Shown here: in pieces, positions 16,694 through 26,165 of the stretch
Layout of the letters: each line of letters starts with the position of its first letter
Position numbering within the stretch: position 1 is the stretch's first letter
Assembly (NCBI GenBank): GCA_036278635.1
Contig: DASUKQ010000103.1
Location: forward strand, 1 to 64,000
From: 66-474 sp036278635
Lineage (GTDB): Bacteria > Pseudomonadota > Gammaproteobacteria > Xanthomonadales > Rhodanobacteraceae
Direction of reading: 5' to 3'
DNA: 64,000 bases
Translations under genes and position numbers: made by a program
Notes under the pieces: model-generated
What the model saw: only the letters and a program-made list of their open reading frames with translations
What the model was told of the DNA's origin: nothing
Databases searched by the model: none

Positions 16694-17851
16694 TCAGTCC
16701 GTGCTCGACGAAGACGTGGGCGCCGACGGCTGCTTCCATGCAACCGGCTTGACCTTCTCGCCGGGCCGGGCTTCCTGGACGCCCGACACGACGATCCTGG
16801 CGCCGTCGGCGATGCCGCCGAGCACGACCCAGTCGGCGCCGTGCTGCTCGCCGAGCCGGACCGGTTTGCGGGCAACCATGCCGTCGGCGCCGACAACCAG
16901 TACGTACGCACTGTCGCTGTCGCGCTGGATCGCGCTTTGCGGCAGCAGGAATGCGTCGTGCAAGGTACCGAGCGTCAGCCGGATCTTCACGAACATGCCG
17001 GGCAGCAGGGCGTGGTCCGGGTTGGGCACCAGTGCGCGCAGGTCGACCGCGCCGGTCTTCGGATCGACCGCCAGGTCGGTGAAGTCCAGCGTGCCGCTGT
17101 GCGCGTACGTGCTGCCGTCGGGCAGCACGATCTGGACCTGGGCCTTGTCCGGCGCGACCAGTTTCAGGTCGCCGGACTTTTCCGCCTGGCGCAGCCGCTC
17201 CACTTCCGCCATCGGCTCGCTGAAGTTGGCGTAGATCGGGTCGATCACCTGCACCGTGGTCAGCGGCGCGGTGTCGGTGGTCGAAACCAGTGCGCCCTGC
17301 GTGACGTTGGCGCGCCCGGCGCGGCCGCTGATCGGTGCTTCGACCGTGGCGTAGCCGAGGTTGATCCTGGCGTTCTCGACGTTGGCGCGCGCTGTCTTGA
17401 CCTCGGCCGTGGCTTGCGCCGCGGCGGCCACGGCATTGTCGACGTCCTGTTTGGCGAGCAGGCCCTTGGCGCCGAGTTCCTTGCTGCGCGCAGCCTGCAA
17501 CCCGGCGTTGTGCGCCGCGGCTTCGGCTTGCCCCAGCTGCCCGCGCGCCGCGCGCAGGCTGGCCTCGAGCGGCGCGGGATCGATCTGGAACAGCACGTCG
17601 CCGGCTTCGACGTCGCTGCCTTCCTTGTACACGCGCTTCAGCACGATGCCGGTCACGCGTGCGCGCACCTGTGCCGTGAGCGTCGCCGCGAGGCGGCCGG
17701 GATAGTTGCGCGTCACCGGGATGTCCGTTGCACGGGCCGTCACCACCCCGACCTCGGCCGGCGCCGTTTCCGGCGGAGCCGAGCGGCTGCATGCGCCGAG
17801 GGCGAGTGCCAGCAACGCCACGCCCGCGCCGCGCAGCAACCAAGTCGTCAT
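16694..17851 (-). CDS. RND efflux periplasmic adaptor lipoprotein (MFP)
   Basis: A 385-residue AcrA/MexA-type adaptor joining the permease to an outer-membrane channel. The signal peptide ends in a lipobox LALGAC, so the protein is lipid-anchored to the inner membrane. Lipoyl half-motifs (VRARVTGIVLKRVYKEGSDVEAGD and the later YATVEAPISGRAG region) flank an Ala/Gln-rich coiled-coil hairpin (about 95-160); beta-barrel and membrane-proximal domains follow. The ATG at 17851 gives the correct lipoprotein signal. It shares a divergent 176-bp region with the NAD-GDH gene. Confidence 0.94.
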   Translation of the reverse strand: MTTWLLRGAGVALLALALGACSRSAPPETAPAEVGVVTARATDIPVTRNYPGRLAATLTAQVRARVTGIVLKRVYKEGSDVEAGDVLFQIDPAPLEASLRAARGQLGQAEAAAHNAGLQAARSKELGAKGLLAKQDVDNAVAAAAQATAEVKTARANVENARINLGYATVEAPISGRAGRANVTQGALVSTTDTAPLTTVQVIDPIYANFSEPMAEVERLRQAEKSGDLKLVAPDKAQVQIVLPDGSTYAHSGTLDFTDLAVDPKTGAVDLRALVPNPDHALLPGMFVKIRLTLGTLHDAFLLPQSAIQRDSDSAYVLVVGADGMVARKPVRLGEQHGADWVVLGGIADGARIVVSGVQEARPGEKVKPVAWKQPSAPTSSSSTD

Positions 17852-18027
17852 CGAAATTTCTCTACTGTGCAGTTCAGCAGCCTGCAATTATGACGGGAAC
17901 GGCTGAAATCGTCCCTAGGCCAAGGGTCACGCCCTCCGCGGTGCGCCGCTTGAGTGGCTTCGAAGCTGGAACGGCGCCGGGGTGCGGCAGTATCCTAGCC
18001 GTTCCTTTCCCTGCATCGAAATTCGAC

Positions 18028-21000
18028 ATGAACGCATTGCGTGTCCCCGCCGGGGATGCTGAAGTCGCCGCCATCGCGGCCGAGGTCCGTGGCAAGGCAG
18101 CCAAGGCGGACGCCGATGCGGCGGAGACTTTCGCGACGCTGACGTGCATCGAGCTGGGACCCGAGGAACTGGCCCGCCGGGGCAGCGCGACCTGGGCCGA
18201 GTTGTGCGTGGATCTTTTCCGCTGGTTTCGCAACCGGCCCGCGGGGCATGCCAGCGTGCGCGCGTTCAATCCGGACCGCGAACGCGATGGCTGGACCTGT
18301 CCGCATTCGGTGATCGAAGTGGTGACCGACGACATGCCGTTCCTGGTCGATTCGCTGGAAATGGTGATTGCCGGGGCCGGTGTCCGTCTGCACCGCATCC
18401 TGCACCCCGTACTGGATGTCAAACGGAACGCGCGCGGCGACGTGGAAGCGATTTCGAGCGGCCGCAACGGAGACTCGACGGAATCGGTGATGCACGCGGA
18501 AATCGACAAGGTCGACGACGCGACACTGCAGCAATTGCAGGCGGTGGCCGAAATGGCATTCGGCGACGTGCGCGCCGCCGTCGCGGACTGGCAGGCCATG
18601 CACGACAGGATGCTGGCGATCGCGGATGCGTTGCCGGACGAAAAGACGCCGCTCGATGCGGATGAAATCACCGAGGGGCAGGATTTCCTGCGCTGGGCCG
18701 CCGACAACCATTTCGTGTTCCTCGGCTACCGTGAGTACGACGTGGTGGCCGAGCGCGGCGACGAACTGCTCAAGGCGCGCGTCGGCTCGGGGCTGGGCAT
18801 CCTGCGCAACCCCGACCTCGCCACCGCGCCGCGCTCCACCAAGAGCCTGATCGCGAGCCGGCTGCCGCAATCGGGCTCGATGGACGCCATCATCCTGACC
18901 AAGACCAACGCGCGTTCGCGCGTCCACCGGTCGGGTTACATGGATTACATCGGCGTGTTGCGCTTCGACGACAACGGCAAGCCCACCGGCGAATCGCGTT
19001 TCCTGGGCCTGTATACCTCCACCGCGTACATGTGCCGGCCCCAGGACATACCGCTGGTGCGCAAGAAATGCGAGTCTGCCGAGGCGCGCTCCGGATTGCG
19101 TCCGCAATCGCACTCCGGCAAGGCGTTCCGCACGATCCTGGAGACGCTGCCGCGCGACGAGTTGCTGCAAGCCTCGACGGACGAGTTGTTCACGTTGGCA
19201 TCCGGCATCTTCGAACTCAACAAGCGCCGCCGCGCGAGGTTGTTCGTGCGCCGCGACGCCTACGGCCGCTTCTTCTCGTGCCTGGTGTTCATCCCGCGCG
19301 ACCACTACAACCCGGAAGTCGGCGAACGCGTCAAGGAAATGCTGCGCGAGGAACTGCACGGCACCCACGCCGACGTCACGGTGCAGATCGACGATTCGCC
19401 GCTGGCGCGCATGCATGTGCTGGTGCGCCCACGCACGGGCGAGCAGGTGAACCTGGACATGGCGAGGCTCGAGGCCAGGCTCGCGCCCATCGTGCGCAGC
19501 TGGCACGACGAATTGCGCGATGCGCTGGTCAGCGGACTGGGCGAGGAACGCGGCGCGCAACTCGCCAACCGCTGGGGCAGCGCCTTCAGCGCGGCCTACA
19601 TCGAGGACACCACGCCCGCGCGCGCCGCCGAGGACGTCGGCATCCTCACCGCGATGGCAAGTACCGGCGAGGACATGCGCCTCGCGCTGCACGAGTCGTA
19701 CCGCACGCCCGGGGAACTGCATTTCAAGGTATTTCGCGCGGGCCACGACATCCCGTTGTCCGAGGCCTTGCCGTTGCTCGAAAATGCCGGCCTGAAGGTG
19801 GATACCGAACAGGTGCACATGCTCGATGTGCCCGGTGGCGGGGCCTGCGTGCAGGACTTCGTCGTGCGGCCGGCGGCCCCCCTCGCGTTCAAGCTCGACG
19901 ACCTGCACGCACGCTTCGAAGGCGCGTTCCACGCGATCTGGAACGGTCGCGCGGAGAATGACCACTTCAACGCGCTGGTGTTGCGCGCCGGCCTCGGCTG
20001 GCGCCAGATCGCGATGTTGCGCGGTTATTGCAAGTACCAGCAACAGGTCGGTACGCCATTTTCACAGGCGTACATGGAGGAGACGCTCAACCGTTATCCG
20101 ATGATCGCCGGGCTGCTGGCCGAACTGTTCGAGGCGAAGTTCGATCCGCGCCGGGATTCCGGCGACGAGGCTGGCCGCGGTGCCGCCCGCGACTCGTTGA
20201 AGCGCGAGCTCGAGACACTCACGCCGCAGGCGGTGCTCGATGCCAATCCGGACTTCACCGGTCGCGTGGCCCGTTTGCTCGATACCCCGCGCGAGGCGCA
20301 GGTCGAGGGGCTGATCAATGCCATCAAGACCTTGCTGGTCAATGTTTCCAGCCTGGACGACGACCGCATCCTGCGTGGCTTCATGAGCCTGATTCGCGCC
20401 ACACTGCGCACCAGCTACTTCCAATTGCACGACGGCGAGCCGGCGGAGTACATCGCCTACAAGTTCGACTCGCAGCAAGTGCCGGATGCGCCCAAGCCGG
20501 TGCCGTACCGGGAAATCTGGGTGTACGCGCCGCGCGTCGAAGGCGTGCACCTGCGCTTCGGCCCGGTCTCGCGCGGCGGTTTGCGCTGGTCGGACCGGCG
20601 CGAGGATTTCCGCACCGAGGTGCTGGGGCTGGTCAAGGCGCAGATGGTGAAGAACACCGTGATCGTGCCGGTGGGCTCCAAGGGCGGCTTTTTCGTCAAG
20701 CGCCCGCCCGAAGCGGGCGATCGCGACGCGCAGCTCGCCGAGGGCATTGCCTGCTACAAGATCTTCATCAACGGCATGCTCGACATCACCGACAACATCG
20801 ACACCTCTGCCGACCGGATCCTGCATCCGGCGGACGTCGTGCGCCACGACGATGACGACCCGTACCTCGTGGTGGCGGCCGACAAGGGCACCGCGAAGTT
20901 CTCGGACATCGCCAACGGCCTGTCGATCGAGCACGGTTACTGGCTGGGCGATGCGTTCGCATCCGGCGGCTCCGCGGGTTACGACCACAAGGGCATGGGC

Positions 21001-22980
21001 ATCACCGCCAAGGGCGGCTGGGAATCGGTGAAGCGCCATTTCCGGGCGCTGGGCCACGATTGCCAGGCCGAGGATTTCACCTGCGTGGGAATCGGCGACA
21101 TGTCCGGCGACGTGTTCGGCAATGGCATGCTGCTGTCGCGACACATCCGGCTGGTCGCAGCGTTCGACCATCGCCACGTCTTCGTCGATCCGGATCCGGA
21201 CGCCGAAGCCTCGTTCGTCGAGCGTGAGCGCATGTTCAACCTGCCGCGCTCGTCCTGGGACGACTACGACAAGTCGAAGATCTCGAAAGGCGGTGGCGTG
21301 TTCGCGCGTACGCTCAAGGCGGTCGCGATGACACCGGAAATGCGCGCCGCGCTGGGTATTCCCGGGGACGTGGAATCGTTGGCGCCGACCGACTTGATCA
21401 GTGCAATTCTCAAGGCCCCGGTGGACTTGTTGTGGAACGGCGGCATCGGCACCTATGTCAAGGCGGATTCGGAAAGCAACGCCGATGTCGGCGACCGCGC
21501 GAACAATGCGCTGCGCATCAATGGTGGCGAGCTGCGCTGCAAGATCGTGGGCGAGGGCGGCAACCTCGGGTTCACCCAGAAGGGCCGGATCGAGGCCGCG
21601 CACAAGGGCGTGATCCTCAACACCGACTTCATCGACAACTCGGCGGGCGTGGATACCTCCGACCACGAAGTCAACATCAAGATCCTGCTGAACGATGCGG
21701 TGCAGCGGGGTGAAATGGACGAGGCCGCCCGCAATGCGCTGCTGCATTCGATGACCGACGAGGTCGCGCGCCTGGTGTTGCGCGACAACTACCGCCAGAA
21801 CGTGGCGATCAGCCTGATGGAACACATGTCGGTCGGACGGATCGGCTCCAAGGCGCACTTCATCCGGACCCTGGAATCGCGCGGCCAACTCGATCGCCAG
21901 ATCGAGTCGCTGCCATCCGACGCCGAACTGACCGAGCGTCGCACCCACCATCGGGGCCTGGTGCGGCCCGAGCTCGCGGTGTTGCTGTCGTATTCGAAGA
22001 TCGTGCTTTACGAGGCCCTGCTCGACTCCGACGTCCCCGAGGATCCGTTCCTGTCGCACGAGCTGGTGCGCTACTTCCCCGAACCGCTGCACGAGAAATA
22101 CGCAGCACACATGCAGCGGCACCGCCTGAAGCGCGAGATCATCGCCTCCGCGGTCACCAACTCGATCGTCAACCGCATGGGCGCGACCTTCGTCCTGCGC
22201 AGCCAGGAAGACACGGGCGAAACCGCTGCCGCGGTGGTCAAGGCTTACAACGCGGCGCGCCAGATCCTGCATGCACGCGAACTGTGGTCGGGCATCGAGG
22301 CGCTGGACGGCCAGGTCGGCGAATCCGCGCAAATCGACGCCCTGATGAAGGTGTGGTCGTTGTTGCGCCACATCTCGCGCTGGCTCCTCAATCGGCCCGG
22401 GACGGTGCTCGGCATCACCGACCTGGTGCATCGCTTCCAGCCCGACATGGACAAGCTGCGCAAGGCGCTGCCCGCGCGGCTGACCGAGACCGGGCGCGCG
22501 TCATGGGACGTCGATCTCGAAAAGTGGGAGGGGCTCGGTTTCCCCTCGGAACTTTCGCACAAGCTCGCGACGATTCCGGCGCTGGAAGGGGCCATGGATG
22601 TCATCGAGACGTCGCTGGATTCGGGCCATCCGGTCGAGCACGTCGCGCGCGTGTTCTTCGATCTCGGCGAGGCCCTGGACATCGAGTGGCTGCGTACCCA
22701 GATCGAGAAGCTTCCGGTCGAGAGCCGCTGGCATGCACAGGCCCGTGGCGCCCTGCGCGACGAACTTGCGGCGCAGCAGCGCGCGATGGTGAGCCAGATC
22801 CTGGCATCCGAACAGGGCCGCCAGGGCGCCGATGGCGCGGTCTCTGCGTGGCTGGAGCGCGACGACCCGCAGTTGCAATTCACCCGCGGGATGCTGGACG
22901 AGATCCGCAGCGTCGACGTCGATTACCCCATCGCTTCGGTGGCCTTGCGGCGGCTTGCGCAGATCGCGCAGTCGGGGTGA
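18028..22980 (+). CDS. gdhB: NAD-specific glutamate dehydrogenase, large type
   Basis: A giant 1650-residue GDH of the 180-kDa class. It oxidises glutamate to 2-oxoglutarate and ammonia with NAD, a catabolic role fed by arginine and glutamate breakdown in Pseudomonas relatives. The N-terminal half has regulatory ACT-like segments. The catalytic core lies about residues 830-1230, with VPVGSKGGFFVKRPP (substrate Lys region), the KGGWESVKRHF block and the nucleotide-binding ICVGIGDMSGDVFGNGML-type segment. A helical C-terminus of about 400 residues follows. The ATG at 18028 is chosen because upstream in-frame sequence runs back into the divergent adaptor gene. It is followed after 87 bp by nadK, a plausible NAD-linked pair. 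Confidence 0.95.
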   Translation: MNALRVPAGDAEVAAIAAEVRGKAAKADADAAETFATLTCIELGPEELARRGSATWAELCVDLFRWFRNRPAGHASVRAFNPDRERDGWTCPHSVIEVVTDDMPFLVDSLEMVIAGAGVRLHRILHPVLDVKRNARGDVEAISSGRNGDSTESVMHAEIDKVDDATLQQLQAVAEMAFGDVRAAVADWQAMHDRMLAIADALPDEKTPLDADEITEGQDFLRWAADNHFVFLGYREYDVVAERGDELLKARVGSGLGILRNPDLATAPRSTKSLIASRLPQSGSMDAIILTKTNARSRVHRSGYMDYIGVLRFDDNGKPTGESRFLGLYTSTAYMCRPQDIPLVRKKCESAEARSGLRPQSHSGKAFRTILETLPRDELLQASTDELFTLASGIFELNKRRRARLFVRRDAYGRFFSCLVFIPRDHYNPEVGERVKEMLREELHGTHADVTVQIDDSPLARMHVLVRPRTGEQVNLDMARLEARLAPIVRSWHDELRDALVSGLGEERGAQLANRWGSAFSAAYIEDTTPARAAEDVGILTAMASTGEDMRLALHESYRTPGELHFKVFRAGHDIPLSEALPLLENAGLKVDTEQVHMLDVPGGGACVQDFVVRPAAPLAFKLDDLHARFEGAFHAIWNGRAENDHFNALVLRAGLGWRQIAMLRGYCKYQQQVGTPFSQAYMEETLNRYPMIAGLLAELFEAKFDPRRDSGDEAGRGAARDSLKRELETLTPQAVLDANPDFTGRVARLLDTPREAQVEGLINAIKTLLVNVSSLDDDRILRGFMSLIRATLRTSYFQLHDGEPAEYIAYKFDSQQVPDAPKPVPYREIWVYAPRVEGVHLRFGPVSRGGLRWSDRREDFRTEVLGLVKAQMVKNTVIVPVGSKGGFFVKRPPEAGDRDAQLAEGIACYKIFINGMLDITDNIDTSADRILHPADVVRHDDDDPYLVVAADKGTAKFSDIANGLSIEHGYWLGDAFASGGSAGYDHKGMGITAKGGWESVKRHFRALGHDCQAEDFTCVGIGDMSGDVFGNGMLLSRHIRLVAAFDHRHVFVDPDPDAEASFVERERMFNLPRSSWDDYDKSKISKGGGVFARTLKAVAMTPEMRAALGIPGDVESLAPTDLISAILKAPVDLLWNGGIGTYVKADSESNADVGDRANNALRINGGELRCKIVGEGGNLGFTQKGRIEAAHKGVILNTDFIDNSAGVDTSDHEVNIKILLNDAVQRGEMDEAARNALLHSMTDEVARLVLRDNYRQNVAISLMEHMSVGRIGSKAHFIRTLESRGQLDRQIESLPSDAELTERRTHHRGLVRPELAVLLSYSKIVLYEALLDSDVPEDPFLSHELVRYFPEPLHEKYAAHMQRHRLKREIIASAVTNSIVNRMGATFVLRSQEDTGETAAAVVKAYNAARQILHARELWSGIEALDGQVGESAQIDALMKVWSLLRHISRWLLNRPGTVLGITDLVHRFQPDMDKLRKALPARLTETGRASWDVDLEKWEGLGFPSELSHKLATIPALEGAMDVIETSLDSGHPVEHVARVFFDLGEALDIEWLRTQIEKLPVESRWHAQARGALRDELAAQQRAMVSQILASEQGRQGADGAVSAWLERDDPQLQFTRGMLDEIRSVDVDYPIASVALRRLAQIAQSG

Positions 22981-23067
22981 CGGGCATGCGACCCGGCGCG
23001 GGGCAGCAGCGCATGACTACCGAAGCGTCAGTCAGCACGACGGCCAGCGGCGGGCGCAGGATATTCC

Positions 23068-23895
23068 ATGGACGATCGCACCGATCCCCCGCACACTGAC
23101 AGCATGGCCACTGCACCGCGTCCGGTCGCCGCCACACCGCGGCTCGCCTTTGTCGCCTCGGGATCCGACAAGGCGCGCGCAGCCTGTGCCGCGCTCGAGG
23201 AACGCTACGGTGCCGTGGCCCCGGAGGCTGCCGACGTCATCGTCGCGCTGGGCGGCGACGGGTTCATGCTGCGCACGCTGCACGCCGAACTCGACCGTGG
23301 TCTGCCGGTATACGGGATGAAGCTCGGTCGGGTCGGTTTTCTCATGAACCGCCATCGTCCGGATGAACTTCCGGCGCGCATCGCCGCGGCGCATCCCGCG
23401 GTGCTGCATCCCCTGGAGATGCGGGTCACGCGTGATGACGGCAGCGAAGCCGTCGCGCTGGCGTTCAACGAGATCTCGCTGTTGCGACAGACCAATCAGG
23501 CGGCGCACATCGGGGTCTCGCTGAACGGCGAGGTGAAGCTTCCCAACCTGGTTTGCGACGGCCTGCTGGTTTCCACGCCGGCCGGTTCGACGGCCTACAA
23601 CCTGTCGGCGCACGGTCCGATCCTGCCGCTCGACGCCAACGTGCTGGCGCTGACTCCGATCAGCCCGTTTCGCCCGCGCCGCTGGCGCGGGGCGTTGTTG
23701 CCTGTCGCAACGAGGATCGGTTTGCGTGTGCTGGAGCCGAAGCACCGCCCGGTCAGCGCCACCGCGGACTTCCACGAAGTGCGGGACGCCGTGGAAATCC
23801 AGGTGCGCGAAGCCCGCGAGCGTTCCATCACGTTGCTGTTCGACCCCGAACGGAGTCTCGCGCAGCGGATTCTCGACGAACAGTTCGAGGCGTAG
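23068..23895 (+). CDS. nadK: NAD kinase
   Basis: 275 residues. Phosphorylates NAD to NADP. The signature GGDGFML lies near residue 63, with the FNEISLLRQ (substrate) and TPAGSTAYNLSAHGP motifs; the C-terminal beta region ends in TLLFDPE. The GGDGF variant and the short N-terminus match the xanthomonad/alphaproteobacterial branch rather than E. coli NadK. The ATG at 23068 has AGGA six bases upstream; an ATG at 23104 would also give a family-like N-terminus. It converges on fimX with 25 bp between. Confidence 0.93.
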   Translation: MDDRTDPPHTDSMATAPRPVAATPRLAFVASGSDKARAACAALEERYGAVAPEAADVIVALGGDGFMLRTLHAELDRGLPVYGMKLGRVGFLMNRHRPDELPARIAAAHPAVLHPLEMRVTRDDGSEAVALAFNEISLLRQTNQAAHIGVSLNGEVKLPNLVCDGLLVSTPAGSTAYNLSAHGPILPLDANVLALTPISPFRPRRWRGALLPVATRIGLRVLEPKHRPVSATADFHEVRDAVEIQVREARERSITLLFDPERSLAQRILDEQFEA

Positions 23896-23920
23896 GGCGT
23901 CCCGAGTTCCGCTCGGCCTC

Positions 23921-25990
23921 TCAAGTCACGTAGCGCATTTCCGGTGACGGCGGGGCGAGGAAGTTGCCTTGGGCGAAGTGGACGCCGGCCGAGAACAGGG
24001 TCGGCATGCTTGCGGCTTCCTCGATCCACTCGACGACGGTGCGCTTGCCTGCCGCATGGGCCTGCGAACACAATTCGCGCACCTTGAGTTCGTTTTCGGA
24101 GTGGTGGGCGAGGTCGGCGGTGAGCGCGCGGTCGAGCTTCAGGTATTCGGCATCGATGTGCTTGAGCGCCTGGAACGAATTGAGACCCGAGCCGAATTGC
24201 TCCAGCTCGAACGCGCCGCCGCTCTGGCGCCAGCGTTCCACGAAATCGTGTGCCTGCTTGAGGCAGGTCATGACCTTGGCTTCCGGGACTTCGAACACGA
24301 TCTGCGAGGCCTTGACGTTGGCGGAGGCGAGCTTCTCGTCGACCCAGTCGGCAAGCGTCTCGTCGTGCAGGGTCAGCGTCGAGAGCTTGACGAACAGGAT
24401 CGTCGGATGAGGTTTTTCCGGCGACTTTCCGAGTGCCTCGATCACGTGCTCGATGACCCAGCGGTCGATCGCGAGCATGCGATCGTTGCGCTCGGCGATC
24501 GGCATGAAGTGCGCCGGCATCACCTCTTCGGTGGGCCCGCGCATCCGCAGCAACACTTCGTAGAATTCGCCTTCCTCGCCCTGCAGGCTCACGATCGGCT
24601 GGTAATACAATACGAATCCGTCGTTTTCGAGCGAAGCGTCGATCATGTCCAGCCATTGCTGCTCGCGGGCCACTTCGGCCTTGTCGGCGGCAGCGGGATC
24701 GTGGATGTCGATGCGGTTGCCGCCCTGGCCGGATGCAGCCCGCAATGCATCGTTGGCGAGCGACAACAACACCTGTGATTTGGCGTTCTTCTCGACCAGC
24801 AAGCTGCCGCCGATGCTGATGGTCAGGCTCGTGGAACGCCCCCCGGCTTCGACGATGGTGGCCTCGACGCTGCTGCGCAGCGATTCCGCGATTTGCTGGA
24901 CTTCTGCCTGGGCGTGATTCGACAGCAGGATGCCGAACGAATGGTCGCCGATCCGGCCGGCGCAATCCGACGCGCGCAGGTGCTGCTTGACGGTTTCGGC
25001 CAGTTGACGGAGTACGTCGTCTGCGCCGGCGAGCCCGACGGTGTCGAGCACTGCACGGTAATTGTCGGGTTCGAGCAGCAACAGCGCCTGGTCGGTCGCG
25101 CCGTCGATCACGCGGGCCACGGCCGAGTCGAGCAATTCCAAGAAGTGCGCGCGGTTGTACAGGCCCGTCAGTTGGTCCCGGGTCTTGAGGCGCCGCAATT
25201 CCTCTTCGGTCGCGGTGTCGGAGGCCGGGAGCCTGAAAACGATCTGCTGGCAGGGCTCGCCTTCGTAGGTCGCGGATGAAAACTCCATCACCGCGTCGAA
25301 CGTGCTGCCGTCGCCACGCTGCGCGGTCAGGTCGAGCTTCGGCGGCGGCTTCTCGCCACGCGCGAGGCGCTTGAGCAGATCCTTGAAGTCCGCGATGTGC
25401 TGTGGAGCGACGAGGTCGAGGATGGTCAGTCCTTCGACGTCTTCGAAGCTCTGGAAACCGAACATCTCGAGATAGGCGTTGTTGGCGCGGACGTGGGTGC
25501 CTTCATGGATGTAGGCAATGGGATCGCGCGAGGAATCGAGCAATGCATCGCAGCGCCGCGCGGATTCGCGCAGCATCGCCTCCAGCTTGCGCACGTTGCG
25601 GCGGGTATTGAGCGCGTCGAGCTCGCGCCTCACCACTGCCTGCAATTGATCGTGGCGGTTGCGCAGGGCGATGCCGCGGATGCTCTGGTGGGCCAGGATG
25701 CCGGCAACGGTATCGTCGGTCAGGCGATCGGTCAGCGCCAGCAACGCGACATCCTTGGCGGTGGCATCGAGCGCATGCGCGATGAATTCGATGGAGATTT
25801 CCTTGCAGGCGGGATTGGCCAGCACCAGGTCCGGGATGAACGACTCGAGGCTCGCCGCCAGCTCCGCTTCGGTCGAGATGCGCTGCGGACGCAGCGCCAT
25901 GCCGCTGTTGCGCAGCACGCTGATGATCTGTTCCGCGTCCTCGGCCTGATCTTCGGCGATGATCAGTTTGGTAATGGGTTCGGGCAACAT
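23921..25990 (-). CDS. fimX: FimX-like REC-PAS-GGDEF-EAL protein (c-di-GMP sensor for twitching)
   Basis: 689 residues with four domains: REC-like (about 8-125), PAS (about 140-265), GGDEF (about 275-440), EAL (about 450-689). All catalytic signatures are degenerate. The expected phospho-acceptor Asp is Asn (LVLANP); the GGDEF loop reads IGDHSF (347-352); EAL is EVLLR (478-482). This matches FimX of Pseudomonas and Xanthomonas, where the inactive EAL domain binds c-di-GMP and, with PilZ and PilB, promotes type IV pilus assembly at the pole. The start is ATG 25990 with AGG upstream; a TTG at 26005 is less likely. Family assignment is by architecture and motifs. Confidence 0.87.
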   Translation of the reverse strand: MLPEPITKLIIAEDQAEDAEQIISVLRNSGMALRPQRISTEAELAASLESFIPDLVLANPACKEISIEFIAHALDATAKDVALLALTDRLTDDTVAGILAHQSIRGIALRNRHDQLQAVVRRELDALNTRRNVRKLEAMLRESARRCDALLDSSRDPIAYIHEGTHVRANNAYLEMFGFQSFEDVEGLTILDLVAPQHIADFKDLLKRLARGEKPPPKLDLTAQRGDGSTFDAVMEFSSATYEGEPCQQIVFRLPASDTATEEELRRLKTRDQLTGLYNRAHFLELLDSAVARVIDGATDQALLLLEPDNYRAVLDTVGLAGADDVLRQLAETVKQHLRASDCAGRIGDHSFGILLSNHAQAEVQQIAESLRSSVEATIVEAGGRSTSLTISIGGSLLVEKNAKSQVLLSLANDALRAASGQGGNRIDIHDPAAADKAEVAREQQWLDMIDASLENDGFVLYYQPIVSLQGEEGEFYEVLLRMRGPTEEVMPAHFMPIAERNDRMLAIDRWVIEHVIEALGKSPEKPHPTILFVKLSTLTLHDETLADWVDEKLASANVKASQIVFEVPEAKVMTCLKQAHDFVERWRQSGGAFELEQFGSGLNSFQALKHIDAEYLKLDRALTADLAHHSENELKVRELCSQAHAAGKRTVVEWIEEAASMPTLFSAGVHFAQGNFLAPPSPEMRYVT

Positions 25991-26165
25991 GAGTGGCCTT
26001 TGCAAAACATCTGAACAAGCGGCTGCGTACGCGCCCGGGAATGATGCGACCGGCTCGTCGCAGTCTCTGGCGACCCCACCGAGGCCCCCGACCAGCTCGT
26101 CACGCCTTCATCCTGGCGGACGTGGCTTTTTACCCGATCGAAGCGTGCAGCGCCAGCATGCCGCA

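Noticed and set aside
20062..22431. Minus-strand open frame of 789 codons opposite NAD-GDH
   Set aside because: Antisense to conserved catalytic sequence, His/Val/Arg-rich, no start signal; a shadow.
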